The notes beneath the pieces are model-generated. The model saw only the letters and a list, made by a program, of their open reading frames with translations. It was not told the DNA's origin and did not search any database. A stretch of 63,701 nt of DNA from positions 1-63,701 of the forward strand of contig JAIBAT010000073.1 of assembly GCA_019695055.1 (NCBI GenBank), read 5' to 3'. The stretch's first letter is position 1; each line of letters begins with the position of its first letter. The translations under genes and the position numbers were made by a program. Below, piece by piece: positions 26,063 to 34,794 of the stretch. Source of the stretch: Candidatus Sumerlaeaceae bacterium. Its GTDB lineage: Bacteria > Sumerlaeota > Sumerlaeia > Sumerlaeales > Sumerlaeaceae.

Positions 26063-27031
26063 TTGCACATGGCATTGAGATTCCCGCTATTGGCTGCGGT
26101 AGTTCTGGCAACTGCCGGAAGTGCGCTGGCCATTGGCATTAGTAACAATGGAACCTACCGCACGAATGAGGGTGACCGCGCCCCGGAGGAGATCAGCAAA
26201 AACATTCGCATCGTGCCACCTCCGACCGGTGGTGATCTTCAGGTAAGTGTGCACACGGACCGCACACGTTACCACATTGGGGATCCCATACGGATCACGT
26301 TCGGCGTCAATCATGACTCCTATGTTTTCATCTTCAATACGGATGGAACAGGTGTCACCCATCAAGTTTTCCCCAATTACTATGATCGCTCCAACTTTCT
26401 CCGCTCTGGAAAGACCTACTATGTCCCGGACAAGTCCTACGAAATGGAAGTCACGGGCCCCCAGGGAAACAACACCATATCCATAGTTGCGGTACAGCAG
26501 GATTTCCCCTTTCTGGCGGACTGGCGCCGATATACCGTGGAGGATCCCTACCCGGCATCGCGCGAAGGGGCCACTGCACTGGTGAGGCGAATTGAGAGCT
26601 TCCGGACTGAACCATCAGCGCTGGAAATGCAGGCTCTTCGACCGGCGCCCCGCAAGCAGCTCTGGGCCAATGATTCCATTGATTTCTATGTCATGGGTAT
26701 CTATCAGTATCCTCAGAAGGAATACAAGGTTGCCCGTTATGGGTCGTTGGACGTCGATACCTACCCCAGCAATGCGCGCATCTACATTGATTCTGATTAC
26801 TTTGGTCGCTCTCCCCAGACGATTGATCGCCTGACGATAGGATACCATCGTTTGCGGCTGACCAAGGAAGGATACGTGCCCTATGAGTGCAATATCTACA
26901 TCAAGGGCAACGAGACCAAGCAACTCGACCTGACGCTCAAGGAGACTCCCCTCGAACCCGGCTACAGCCGCAGCGACAAGCCAATCGATGGTGGAGGCAC
27001 TTGGGGATTCCTGACTCCTGACCGCGAGTAG
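26063..27031 (+). CDS. Exported DUF4384 and PEGA-domain protein
   Basis: A 322-residue secreted or periplasmic protein of unknown role. A signal peptide ends near ALA-IG. Residues about 55-150 match the DUF4384 pattern (YHIGDPIRITFGVNHDSYVFIFNTDG... is the usual 'value with a format' fold). Residues about 225-290 form a PEGA domain (GSLDVDTYPSNARIYIDSDY and GYHRLRLTKEGY), a beta module often found on surface proteins. Start may be TTG at 26063 or ATG at 26069; GGAG spacing slightly favours the first. murD follows after 14 bases and may be co-transcribed, though no functional link is obvious. Confidence 0.75.
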   Translation: MHMALRFPLLAAVVLATAGSALAIGISNNGTYRTNEGDRAPEEISKNIRIVPPPTGGDLQVSVHTDRTRYHIGDPIRITFGVNHDSYVFIFNTDGTGVTHQVFPNYYDRSNFLRSGKTYYVPDKSYEMEVTGPQGNNTISIVAVQQDFPFLADWRRYTVEDPYPASREGATALVRRIESFRTEPSALEMQALRPAPRKQLWANDSIDFYVMGIYQYPQKEYKVARYGSLDVDTYPSNARIYIDSDYFGRSPQTIDRLTIGYHRLRLTKEGYVPYECNIYIKGNETKQLDLTLKETPLEPGYSRSDKPIDGGGTWGFLTPDRE

Positions 27032-27045
27032 CCAGTGGTCTCCCA

Positions 27046-28425
27046 TTGAAAACAGCGGAGATTCCTAACAATCGATTCGTAGTTTTTGGCAGCGGCCGAA
27101 GCGGGCTTGCCGCCGCCAAGCTTCTTAAACGACACGGAGCCAGTGTTGCTGTTGCAGACGAGAAGCCCGTTGACCCGAACTCCCCCGCCGCCGTGGAGCT
27201 TGCCGAAGCGGACATTCTACTTTTTAGTGGTGAGAGTAGTTCCAAGGCCTTTGAGGGCAGGGACGTCATTGTGCTCAGTCCCGGCATTCCACGATACCAT
27301 CCGAGAGTTGGCAGGGCCTTGTCCGGCGGTCTTCGGGTCATCGGTGAGATCGAACTGGCTTCGGCTTTTGTCCCTGAGGATTCCCGCGTGATTGCCATCA
27401 CGGGTACCAACGGAAAGACTACAACCACGGCCTGGATTTCCCATTTGCTGACCCAAGCCGGTTTTGATGCACCAGCCGTCGGGAATATTGGAGCATCCTG
27501 GTCCGAATCGGTGGACCAGCCCCGTACGGATCCAGGAAACACCATCTTCGTGGTCGAAACGAGCAGCTTCCAGCTCGAATCCGTGGAAGATCTTCATCCG
27601 AATATTGCACTGCTCACGAACCTCGCCCCCGACCATCTTGACCGTTACTCGAACTACGGCGAGTATGTTGCTGCCAAGAAGCACATCCTGAGAAACCTGA
27701 CACCGGACGATGCCTTTTTGTGGAATTCGGACAACACGGACAGTCGAACGTTCTTCTCGACGGCAAATACCAGGACGTTCTGCTTCTCGGCCTCCGGAGA
27801 TACGGGAATGCCCGGGGCCTTCATGTCGGGAGACATTCTGTGTGTTCGGGACGAGAATGAAGTGGCCACGGAGCTTCTCGGTTCCGACGATTTGCCACTT
27901 CCCGGCCAACACAACCTGGAGAATGCACTTGCTACGGCCCTGGCGGCTACCCTTGCGGGCGCCCCGATAGAGGCCATTCGTGAGGGGTTGAGAACTTTCC
28001 GGGGCGTTGAGCACCGCATTGAGTTCTGTGGTGAGAAGAACGGGGTCCGCTATTATAACGACTCGAAGGCGACCAACATTGATTCACTGGAGAAGGCCCT
28101 GAAGAGCTTCAGGGCGCCTGTGATCCTAATTGCGGGTGGACGGCACAAAGGCACGAGCTATGACGTTCTAAAGGAACTTGTTGGCGAGCGGGTCAAACGT
28201 GTCCTAGCCATTGGGGAAGCCGCGCAGTTGATGGAGGAAAGTTGGAGCGCAGTTACCTCCGTAGTTCGAGCCCGGAATATGGAAGACGCTGTTCGGCAAG
28301 CCTGCGCAACCTCCGAATCCGGCGACGTCGTCCTGCTCTCGCCCGCCTGTTCGAGTTACGACATGTACAACAACTACGAGGAGCGTGGGCGGGACTTCAA
28401 GGCCCGGGTTCAAGCAGTGCTGTAG
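27046..28425 (+). CDS. murD: UDP-N-acetylmuramoylalanine--D-glutamate ligase
   Basis: Cytoplasmic Mur ligase that adds D-glutamate to UDP-MurNAc-L-alanine in peptidoglycan synthesis, 459 residues. The N-terminal UDP-binding domain has VVFGSGRSGLAAA; the ATP loop is ITGTNGKTTTT (about residue 120); NLAPDHLDRY and NDSKATNIDS are central and C-terminal markers of MurD. The only start that retains the N-terminal strand is TTG at 27046; no strong ribosome site precedes it, so coupling to the upstream gene is possible. It is not in a division-cell-wall cluster here; murC lies 32 kb away. Confidence 0.93.
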   Translation: MKTAEIPNNRFVVFGSGRSGLAAAKLLKRHGASVAVADEKPVDPNSPAAVELAEADILLFSGESSSKAFEGRDVIVLSPGIPRYHPRVGRALSGGLRVIGEIELASAFVPEDSRVIAITGTNGKTTTTAWISHLLTQAGFDAPAVGNIGASWSESVDQPRTDPGNTIFVVETSSFQLESVEDLHPNIALLTNLAPDHLDRYSNYGEYVAAKKHILRNLTPDDAFLWNSDNTDSRTFFSTANTRTFCFSASGDTGMPGAFMSGDILCVRDENEVATELLGSDDLPLPGQHNLENALATALAATLAGAPIEAIREGLRTFRGVEHRIEFCGEKNGVRYYNDSKATNIDSLEKALKSFRAPVILIAGGRHKGTSYDVLKELVGERVKRVLAIGEAAQLMEESWSAVTSVVRARNMEDAVRQACATSESGDVVLLSPACSSYDMYNNYEERGRDFKARVQAVL

Positions 28426-28439
28426 TACTTATTTTCCGA

Positions 28440-29996
28440 TTAGTGCCGGAAATGGCGCATTCCCGTGAAGACCATGATGATACCGTGCTCATCTGCGGCC
28501 GAAATGACCTCGCCATCCCGCACGCTTCCGCCGGGTGAAATGATCGCCTTGATTCCGATGTCCGCGGCCCGGTCCACATTGTCCCGGAACGGAAAGAATG
28601 CGTCGCTTGCCATGTAGGCGCCGCGAATCGGGCTGCGGGCCTTAACCGCGGCAATGCTGGTGCTGTCAATGCGGCTCATTTGGCCAGCACCAATGCCAAT
28701 TGTTGCATTGGCCGATGTGTAAACGATCGCGTTGGATTTGACGAATTTTGCAACCCGCCAAGCAAAGAGCAGGGCATCTATGTCTTCATCGGTGGGCTGC
28801 AACTTGGACACCACCTTAAGCTGATCGCGATTGATCAGTCCACGGTCACGGGTCTGAACAAGCAGTCCACCCACAACGCTCTTCAACATATCCTGGTTTG
28901 CTGCTGGCGTAAATGATCCCGTCTCCAATAGCCTGATGTTTTTCTTCTTCTCCAGTATCTCCAAAGCAGGCTGGGCATAAGATGTCGCAATCACGGCCTC
29001 GACAAACATCTCTGCGACTTCTTCCGCAGTTTGAACGTCAACCTCGCGGTTAAGGCCAATGACACCTCCGAATGCACTGACAGGATCGCAATCGCGGGCT
29101 GCCTTATAGGCTTCGACCAGGGTTTCCCCACGGGCAACCCCACATGGGTTGTTATGTTTGATGATACAGCAGGTGGGCTCCTCGAACGCCCGGACAACCT
29201 CAAGGGCGGAGTCCAAATCTATTATATTATTATATGACAATTCCTTGCCGTGAAGCTGGCGTGCCCTGGCTACGGATGTTTCCTCCCGGGATCGATCCCC
29301 GTAGAACGCGGCCTGCTGGTGGGGGTTTTCCCCGTACCGCAAGTCCTGCAGTTTGTGAAAATCAGCCGTAAAGTGATCCGGGAATTCAGCTTTGCCCCCA
29401 AATTCCGAGGCGAGGTAGGATGCGATGGCCCTATCATACGCGGATGTTTCTGCGAAGGCATCGCGTGCCAAGTCGGCTCGAAGCCGGGCCAAGGATACCC
29501 TGTCTGCAGCGTCTGAACCAAGAGTGTCCTGGATTTGCTGTAAGTGCCCGGTACGACTGGCAACCGTCACATCCGTGAAATTCTTGGCGGCAGCCCTAAG
29601 CAGTGCAACACCACCGATATCCATCTGCTCGATGGCTTCCCCAAGGGTCACATTGTGTTGTGCGATCGTCTTTTGAAACGGATAGAGATTAACCACAACG
29701 ATATCGATGGGCTTGATGTCATTAACCACCAACGTAGCCATGTCACCGGAATTAGAACGGCGTGCCAGAATGCCGGCGAAAATTTTGGGATGCAAGGTCT
29801 TGACGCGCCCGCCGAGAATCTCCTCCTGTCCTGTATAATCGGAAATGGAAGTTGCCGGTATCCCGCATTCTGCCAGGCGCTTTAGCGTACCACCGGTAGA
29901 AAGGATTTCGTAGCCACGATCGACGAGGAATTGAGCGAATTCCTCAATGCCGGTCTTGTCGAAAACGCTGATGAGGGCTGTTTTGTGAGTTGTCAT
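28440..29996 (-). CDS. purH: Bifunctional AICAR transformylase/IMP cyclohydrolase
   Basis: Catalyses the last two steps of purine synthesis, 518 residues. The N-terminal IMP cyclohydrolase domain shows [19 protein letters not shown] and [16 protein letters not shown]. The transformylase domain shows [15 protein letters not shown] and [11 protein letters not shown], which contains the catalytic Lys and His. [12 protein letters not shown] and the closing FTGMRHFRH are typical. It converges with murD, with 14 bases between the stops. Confidence 0.96.
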   Translation of the reverse strand: MTTHKTALISVFDKTGIEEFAQFLVDRGYEILSTGGTLKRLAECGIPATSISDYTGQEEILGGRVKTLHPKIFAGILARRSNSGDMATLVVNDIKPIDIVVVNLYPFQKTIAQHNVTLGEAIEQMDIGGVALLRAAAKNFTDVTVASRTGHLQQIQDTLGSDAADRVSLARLRADLARDAFAETSAYDRAIASYLASEFGGKAEFPDHFTADFHKLQDLRYGENPHQQAAFYGDRSREETSVARARQLHGKELSYNNIIDLDSALEVVRAFEEPTCCIIKHNNPCGVARGETLVEAYKAARDCDPVSAFGGVIGLNREVDVQTAEEVAEMFVEAVIATSYAQPALEILEKKKNIRLLETGSFTPAANQDMLKSVVGGLLVQTRDRGLINRDQLKVVSKLQPTDEDIDALLFAWRVAKFVKSNAIVYTSANATIGIGAGQMSRIDSTSIAAVKARSPIRGAYMASDAFFPFRDNVDRAADIGIKAIISPGGSVRDGEVISAADEHGIIMVFTGMRHFRH

Positions 29997-30086
29997 GGGC
30001 GCCAGAATCGGCCGGGTTGTGGCGATTGCAAAGCGAAAATTGTGAAATCGTGGGACGCCTGCATTTGGCGGGCGGGGACAGCCACA

Positions 30087-30911
30087 TCAGTCCGCCGGGC
30101 GCAGAGTGATGCCCTGAAGGATAGCGTATTCGCGTGCCTGGTCGGTGACAATGGCATCGCGGGGATGGATTAGTTCCTTCTGCTTCCGATCCTTCACGGC
30201 CCAGACATCCTCTGCGGTCACGAAATATCGCTTCGGGCTGGGCTTGCTCTTCGCCAAGCGCGCCGGCGTCTCGTTTAGTGGCTCCTGGAAGGCGGAGGCG
30301 ACGGCTTCGGCGACACCATTCGGCGCCACGAACCTGGCCCCTAAATGCTCCACACGATGGAAGTTTGTTTCGGCGGTTCGCAGGAAAGCCGGAGGGGCAT
30401 TGGGGAACAGGGCCGAAACAGACTGACCCAACCCGGTGAGGTCACGACCAATAATAACTGGTTTGCCAAGCAGTAGGAATCGCGTGATGAGAAGCGTGGG
30501 GGTGGAGTCGTCAATTCCTGCGGAAAGCTTTGCTGCCGTGTTTAGGGAAAGGTTAGTTGCAATTAACCCGAGTGATGATTTCGCAATTTTGATGAGGTCG
30601 CGCTCCTTAGCTCCGCCCAGACACGTCGTACCTTTGGGGAGGAGGGAAAGCACCGACTCGGCCGGCACAAATTCCAGGAAGGTATGACTGAAAGCCGCCG
30701 AGAAAACATATCCCTGACGAGCGAGGGAAGCAATTTGGGTGAAGAACTCTGATGACGGCATTTCCCGGCACATGAACAATAGCAAGAGGCTTCGTCCGCC
30801 GGTTTGCGCTGCATAGACCGGCGATGATTCAAAACGGGCGATCGCCGCAACAACCTCCTCGCGGATTCGTTCGCGGAGTTTATCCATGTCGATATTGGGT
30901 ATGTCGGTCAT
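30087..30911 (-). CDS. Microcompartment-associated flavoprotein (phosphopantothenoylcysteine decarboxylase-like)
   Basis: A 274-residue protein in the FMN-binding flavoprotein superfamily (PF02441-like): a Rossmann-type fold with LSLNTAAKLSAGIDDSTPTL (about 121-140), like the TxAK and G-x-AD motif of PPC decarboxylases, then LLLGKPVII. After a linker (about 215-228), residues 229-271 form a separate C-terminal unit with VTAEDVWAV and AIVTDQAREYAILQGI; I recall similar tails on other proteins encoded in microcompartment loci. A start at 30965 is open but lies inside the terminator hairpin, so ATG 30911 is chosen; it has no clear ribosome site. The BMC-H gene lies directly upstream. The reaction is unknown. 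PVM-type microcompartment loci are known to include a flavoprotein. Confidence 0.72.
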   Translation of the reverse strand: MTDIPNIDMDKLRERIREEVVAAIARFESSPVYAAQTGGRSLLLLFMCREMPSSEFFTQIASLARQGYVFSAAFSHTFLEFVPAESVLSLLPKGTTCLGGAKERDLIKIAKSSLGLIATNLSLNTAAKLSAGIDDSTPTLLITRFLLLGKPVIIGRDLTGLGQSVSALFPNAPPAFLRTAETNFHRVEHLGARFVAPNGVAEAVASAFQEPLNETPARLAKSKPSPKRYFVTAEDVWAVKDRKQKELIHPRDAIVTDQAREYAILQGITLRPAD

Positions 30912-30927
30912 GAAAAATGAGTGGCAC

Positions 30928-30961
30928 AAAAAGAGTTCGCCCGTTCGGAAGAACGGGCGAA
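30928..30961 (-). terminator. Intrinsic terminator between the BMC-H and flavoprotein genes
   Basis: A perfect 11-bp inverted repeat, TTCGCCCGTTC and GAACGGGCGAA with a four-base loop (30936-30961). On the minus strand the hairpin is followed by CTCTTTTT. It lies 27 bases after the BMC-H stop and before the flavoprotein ATG, so it should end or reduce transcription after the shell gene. Confidence 0.8.
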
Positions 30962-30988
30962 TCATTCAAGAGACTATTGCCGTGCTGA

Positions 30989-31276
30989 TTATCCCTGGGG
31001 GAGAATCTTTTCCAGATCGGCATGGGGACGGGCGATAACGTGAACACTGATGAGTTCACCAACGCGCCGCGCAGCCGCTGCTCCGGCGTCGGTGGCAGCC
31101 TTTACCGCGCCAACGTCGCCCCGGACCATCACGGTCACCAGACCGCCGCCCACGTGCTCCTTGCCAATCAGGCGAACGTTTGCGGCTTTCACCATGGCGT
31201 CCGCCGCTTCAATGCTGCCCACAAGGCCGCGCGTTTCGATCAGGCCCAGCGCGTTCCCGTAAATCTCATCTGCCAT
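30989..31276 (-). CDS. Bacterial microcompartment hexameric shell protein (BMC-H)
   Basis: A 95-residue single-domain BMC protein of the PduA/EutM/CcmK type that forms hexamers tiling a protein organelle shell. [20 protein letters not shown] opens the domain. The pore loop is EHVGGGLV (glycines 43-45), and [15 protein letters not shown] plus the edge motif [10 protein letters not shown] follow. Length and sequence are canonical. A strong GGGAGGGAG ribosome site precedes the ATG. The only microcompartment-related neighbour is the flavoprotein gene downstream; no pentamer (BMC-P), trimer, aldehyde dehydrogenase or PduL-type gene lies in the window, so the rest of the organelle must be encoded elsewhere. 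Confidence 0.95.
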   Translation of the reverse strand: MADEIYGNALGLIETRGLVGSIEAADAMVKAANVRLIGKEHVGGGLVTVMVRGDVGAVKAATDAGAAAARRVGELISVHVIARPHADLEKILPQG

Positions 31277-31321
31277 CGGAAATCTCCCTCCCGGAACTTA
31301 TAACAATCATATAGGACTGCG

Positions 31322-31364
31322 ATTATAACTGTTGAGGGTATGGGGCCTATTTTGAGTCTGTCAA
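31322..31364 (-). promoter_or_regulatory. Candidate promoter elements upstream of the BMC-H gene
   Basis: On the minus strand there is a consensus TTGACA (31364-31359) and a consensus TATAAT (31327-31322), the latter about 45 bases before the BMC-H start. They are 31 bases apart, too far for one promoter. TATAAT may work with an activator, and TTGACA may pair with a weak TACCCT at 18 bases. Confidence 0.4.
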
Positions 31365-31489
31365 GGGTCACAAAGGGAAAAAATCGTGGGTATAGGCGTA
31401 TGGCGGGACGGGGGGGCCAGCGCTGAGCCACAAAGCCAACAGACCGGTTTTGGTTGCGTCTCCAAGGGGGCGTGGCTCAAAGTGCCACC

Positions 31490-32707
31490 ATGGAAAACTC
31501 GAATCAGAAATCAACGGAGCAGATTGATTTACGCATTCGCCGGTCGATCCTCATACTGCTGCAACTGGCAATTGGGGGCGCGTTGGTTTGGCTGGCGGTC
31601 ATTCTCTACCCGATTGTCAACCTGGCCCTGACAATCCTGTCCCCTTTCATTGTGGCACTGATTGTTGCGTATATTTTCAATCCGTTGGTGCGGTTGTTAC
31701 AGCTTAAATTGGGCCTGGGCAGGGCAGCCGGTGTCGCTGTCACCTATGGTCTCATTCTTTCCATTACCCTGGCGTTTTTTGCCATATTGGTCCCCACGCT
31801 CTATGTGCAACTTCGAAATGGGACCACACAGATTATCCAGCATACCCCGGAAGCAATGGACAAGGCGTCTCAATGGTTGCATCTTCAGTTGAGTGGTGAC
31901 GACATCGCCCAGATACGCAAACTGCTGCAATCTGATGTGGATCAGGCGGCTACAGAAACGAAGGCAGGCCCCATGGCCAAGACCATGGTCACGCAGGCGG
32001 CCAAGATTGTCCAGGGAGTTGGCAGTTTCATCCTGAACAGTGCCGTGTTTCTGGTCGGATTCTTTGGCTTTGTGGCCTTTGTGGCCCTGATTTCGTTCTA
32101 CTTTCTGCTCGATTACTCCCGGATTTCTCGACTTTTGCGCGTCATGATTCCCGAAGATAAAGTGGATCGCTTTTTTGACATTTGGCGAAAGATCGATTCC
32201 GCCCTTGGCGGATACCTGCGGGGACAGCTGACAGTGTGCCTCCTAATATCGTGCATGTATACCGGGGCACTGATGCTAATGGGCCTGCGATCCTATGCTG
32301 TCCTCATCGGCTTTGCCGCGGGATTTGGGAACCTTATCCCCTACTTTGGGCCCATTGTCGGCGGTGTGCCCACAGCATTGTGGGTCATTTTCGGCGACGG
32401 CTATCCGAACTCGCACGATAAGATTATCGGACTTGGACTTGTCGGCCTTCTTACAATCACAATTCAAAGTTTGGACGGGTTCTTCTTCCAACCGCGGTTG
32501 GTCGGTAAAAACGCCGAGCTTCATCCACTGCTTGTTCTTCTTGCGCTACTGGTGGGAGGGCAATTTGGCTTGGGCGGTTTAATTATCGCGGTGCCAAGCG
32601 CTGTGGTCGCGCGGGTCCTTTACCTCGAACTGTTCTGGAATCCGCTGATTGAGAAGGCCGAGAAGCGTTACCCCGAAAAACAACTGGCAGACAAACCAGC
32701 CGATTAG
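31490..32707 (+). CDS. AI-2E family transporter (YdiK/PerM type)
   Basis: Integral membrane protein of PF01594, 405 residues with about eight transmembrane helices and a characteristic soluble stretch (about residues 95-175) between the third and fourth. LGGYLRGQLTVCLLISCMYTG, GFGNLIPYFGPIVGGVPTAL and the LVGKNAELHPLLVLLALLVGG segment are typical. Family members export varied small molecules, and some act as Na+/H+ antiporters; substrate cannot be predicted. Start ATG 31490 gives a normal N-terminus; an upstream TTG at 31454 is possible. It diverges from the BMC-H gene and converges with the MalG-type gene, three bases between stops. Confidence 0.85.
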   Translation: MENSNQKSTEQIDLRIRRSILILLQLAIGGALVWLAVILYPIVNLALTILSPFIVALIVAYIFNPLVRLLQLKLGLGRAAGVAVTYGLILSITLAFFAILVPTLYVQLRNGTTQIIQHTPEAMDKASQWLHLQLSGDDIAQIRKLLQSDVDQAATETKAGPMAKTMVTQAAKIVQGVGSFILNSAVFLVGFFGFVAFVALISFYFLLDYSRISRLLRVMIPEDKVDRFFDIWRKIDSALGGYLRGQLTVCLLISCMYTGALMLMGLRSYAVLIGFAAGFGNLIPYFGPIVGGVPTALWVIFGDGYPNSHDKIIGLGLVGLLTITIQSLDGFFFQPRLVGKNAELHPLLVLLALLVGGQFGLGGLIIAVPSAVVARVLYLELFWNPLIEKAEKRYPEKQLADKPAD

Positions 32708-32710
32708 CGG

Positions 32711-33553
32711 CTATTCCTTAACGCCCCCCTGCGTCAACCCACTGACGAGATAGCGCTGGGCAAAGACAAAGACAAGTAGCACCGGAACGGTGGTGATCAC
32801 CGACCCAGCAGCCATGTAGTGCCATAGTGTTTGATACTGATCGCCGAATTTTGCGGCCATGCCAACGGGCAGCAGGTAGTTCTCCTCCCCGGTCATAAAC
32901 GCGAGGGCAAACATATACTCGTTCCAGGCTGTCAGAAAAGCAAAGAACGCGGTGACCGCAACCCCGGGCAGGCTTAGGGGGAGAATGACCCGCCAAAAGA
33001 CGCCAAACAGGCTCAGGCCGTCCACAATGCCGGCCTCATCCAAGGATTTTGGGACGGTGTCAAAGTAACCTTTAAGCATCCATACGCCAAAAGGGAGGCC
33101 GACTGTTGAATAGGCCACCACCAGCCCCGGGAACGAGCCAAGAAGGCCCACCCGCTGGAGCAAGAAATACAGTGGAACCAACAAGACGGCGCCTGGGAAC
33201 ATCTGGGTAACAAGGAAGAAAAACATCATTCCGCGCTTTCCCCTAAATTCGAATCTGCTGAAGGCATAGGCCGCACCTGCCGCCAGGATAACGCCAAAGA
33301 GGGCTGTGATGCTGGCGACAGTCAGGCTGTTCAGGAACCATCGGCGAAAGATGCCGTTGTCCATAGTAAGCACATCGCGGTAAGCCGAGAGGGTTGGCTT
33401 CGAAGGAATGACTTCAATTCGATCTGTCTGAAAAACATCGTTCCGCTCCTTGAAGGAGGTCGAGACGACCCAGATGATTGGAAACACGGCAACCAAGGCG
33501 GCAATGGAGAGCAACAGATGCGTCACAAACTTATCAAGAGTGGACAGTTTCAT
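32711..33553 (-). CDS. Carbohydrate ABC transporter permease, MalG type
   Basis: Inner-membrane permease of a sugar ABC importer, 280 residues with six helices. The EAA loop that contacts the ATPase reads EAGIVDGLSLFGVFWRVILP. FPGAVLLVPLYFLL and LTAWNEYMFALAFM are typical of MalG. The ATG overlaps the stop of the MalF-type gene by four bases. Context with a secreted amylase indicates maltodextrin as the substrate. No ATPase or binding protein follows. Confidence 0.9.
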   Translation of the reverse strand: MKLSTLDKFVTHLLLSIAALVAVFPIIWVVSTSFKERNDVFQTDRIEVIPSKPTLSAYRDVLTMDNGIFRRWFLNSLTVASITALFGVILAAGAAYAFSRFEFRGKRGMMFFFLVTQMFPGAVLLVPLYFLLQRVGLLGSFPGLVVAYSTVGLPFGVWMLKGYFDTVPKSLDEAGIVDGLSLFGVFWRVILPLSLPGVAVTAFFAFLTAWNEYMFALAFMTGEENYLLPVGMAAKFGDQYQTLWHYMAAGSVITTVPVLLVFVFAQRYLVSGLTQGGVKE

Positions 33554-34794
33554 GCGCGCAACTCCCCTCGTTGGAGAATACGCAGGTATCCAAGGCTGAA
33601 GAGGAGCAACAACACCAGAATCACAGTGCCGTAAGCTGCAGCCCCGGCGTAGTCCTGGAAGTCACGGAACAATCGAAAAGCGTAGGTTGCCAAAATCTCA
33701 ACCGTATTGCCACCGCCCTGAACAAGCCAAATGACATTGAACATATTGAAAGTCCAGATGGCCCCAAGCAAGATGGCTGTCATGCTGACAGGGCGCAACA
33801 ATGGCAGGGTCACGGACAGCAGAGTTCGCCAGCGTCCGCAACCATCGATGGCTGCGGACTCATAAAGGTCCCTGGGGATGCTTTGCATACCCGCCAACAG
33901 CGTAATCATCATGAACGGCACGCCAAGCCACACATTCGTAATGCTCACGGCTACAAAGGTCCATGTAGCGTCTGACAGCCACGGAATGGGCGAGCAACTA
34001 AGCTTTTGTAGCACGATGTTAAAGAATCCATACTGGTTATTAAACAACCATCGCCATGAAAACGCGGAGACGTACACAGGCACGGCCCAGGGTAGCATCA
34101 ACAGAACACGGTAGAACTTGGTTCCGGCCACTCCCCTGTTCAAAAGGAGCGCCAGCCCGAGCCCTATAAGATAATGCAGTGAAACGTTGATGCCTGTCCA
34201 CAGGACCGTGATTCCGAGTATTCTGTAAAACTGTTTGGCCTGATTGGATTCAGTACTGGGGATCAGGATATTGCGATAGTTCCGAAGCCCCACCAGTCCC
34301 CAACTTGCATTGTCGCGGTCGGGCCGAATTGACCAGTCAAATGGCTGGCGCACAAACTGAACACGTGTCGTTTTTGGCTCGCTGGTTACGCCATCGAGAT
34401 ACTTCAGTTCTACTGAGTCGGACTTCTTGTTTTGAAACTCTCTTTGGGCTTTGTCCAGCAAGCGCCCCAAAGCTCCGGCATTACGGACCTTTTCTCCATT
34501 TATGGCAACGACACATGCCCCATCCGGTACGCCAACCTTGGCGGCGGGGCTGTCGGGCTCCATTTTGACGGCGACGCCCTCAGCACACTTCGGAGCTTCC
34601 TCTCCAGCCTTGGAGATTCCGATTGTCCAAAGATCAAAGTTCTTCTCTTTCAGATTTGTGAAACTGAAGAAGATCGTCTGAACCACCGGGATCCCCACGA
34701 TGATAATCATAGGGATTAGCGAAGGCAGGACAAAGAGGTAGATAGCTGCTGCTCGCCTGAACCCTCGGAATCCCGGCCTTGCGTCTGACGGCAT
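33550..34794 (-). CDS. Carbohydrate ABC transporter permease, MalF type, with inserted PDZ domain
   Basis: A 414-residue permease. The first helix (about 17-46) is followed by a soluble insert at residues about 60-155, which by topology should be periplasmic. It has the PDZ pattern: EGVAVKMEPDSPAAKVGVPDG, then VVAINGEKVRNAGALGRLL and a final strand before RQPFDWSI. The permease resumes at LVGLRNYRNIL, the usual position after helix 1. The EAA loop is ESAAIDGCGRWRTLLSVTLP. The start ATG shares one base with the stop of the amylase gene (TAATG), so translation is coupled. I know of no standard MalF with a PDZ domain; in E. coli MalF the large periplasmic loop is elsewhere and of another fold. 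The insert may contact the secreted amylase, a binding protein or a protease. Confidence 0.85.
   Translation of the reverse strand: MPSDARPGFRGFRRAAAIYLFVLPSLIPMIIIVGIPVVQTIFFSFTNLKEKNFDLWTIGISKAGEEAPKCAEGVAVKMEPDSPAAKVGVPDGACVVAINGEKVRNAGALGRLLDKAQREFQNKKSDSVELKYLDGVTSEPKTTRVQFVRQPFDWSIRPDRDNASWGLVGLRNYRNILIPSTESNQAKQFYRILGITVLWTGINVSLHYLIGLGLALLLNRGVAGTKFYRVLLMLPWAVPVYVSAFSWRWLFNNQYGFFNIVLQKLSCSPIPWLSDATWTFVAVSITNVWLGVPFMMITLLAGMQSIPRDLYESAAIDGCGRWRTLLSVTLPLLRPVSMTAILLGAIWTFNMFNVIWLVQGGGNTVEILATYAFRLFRDFQDYAGAAAYGTVILVLLLLFSLGYLRILQRGELRA

Noticed and set aside
30912..30965. Upstream start for the flavoprotein gene at 30965
   Set aside because: The extension would be translated from the terminator hairpin and has no ribosome site; ATG 30911 gives a normal N-terminus.
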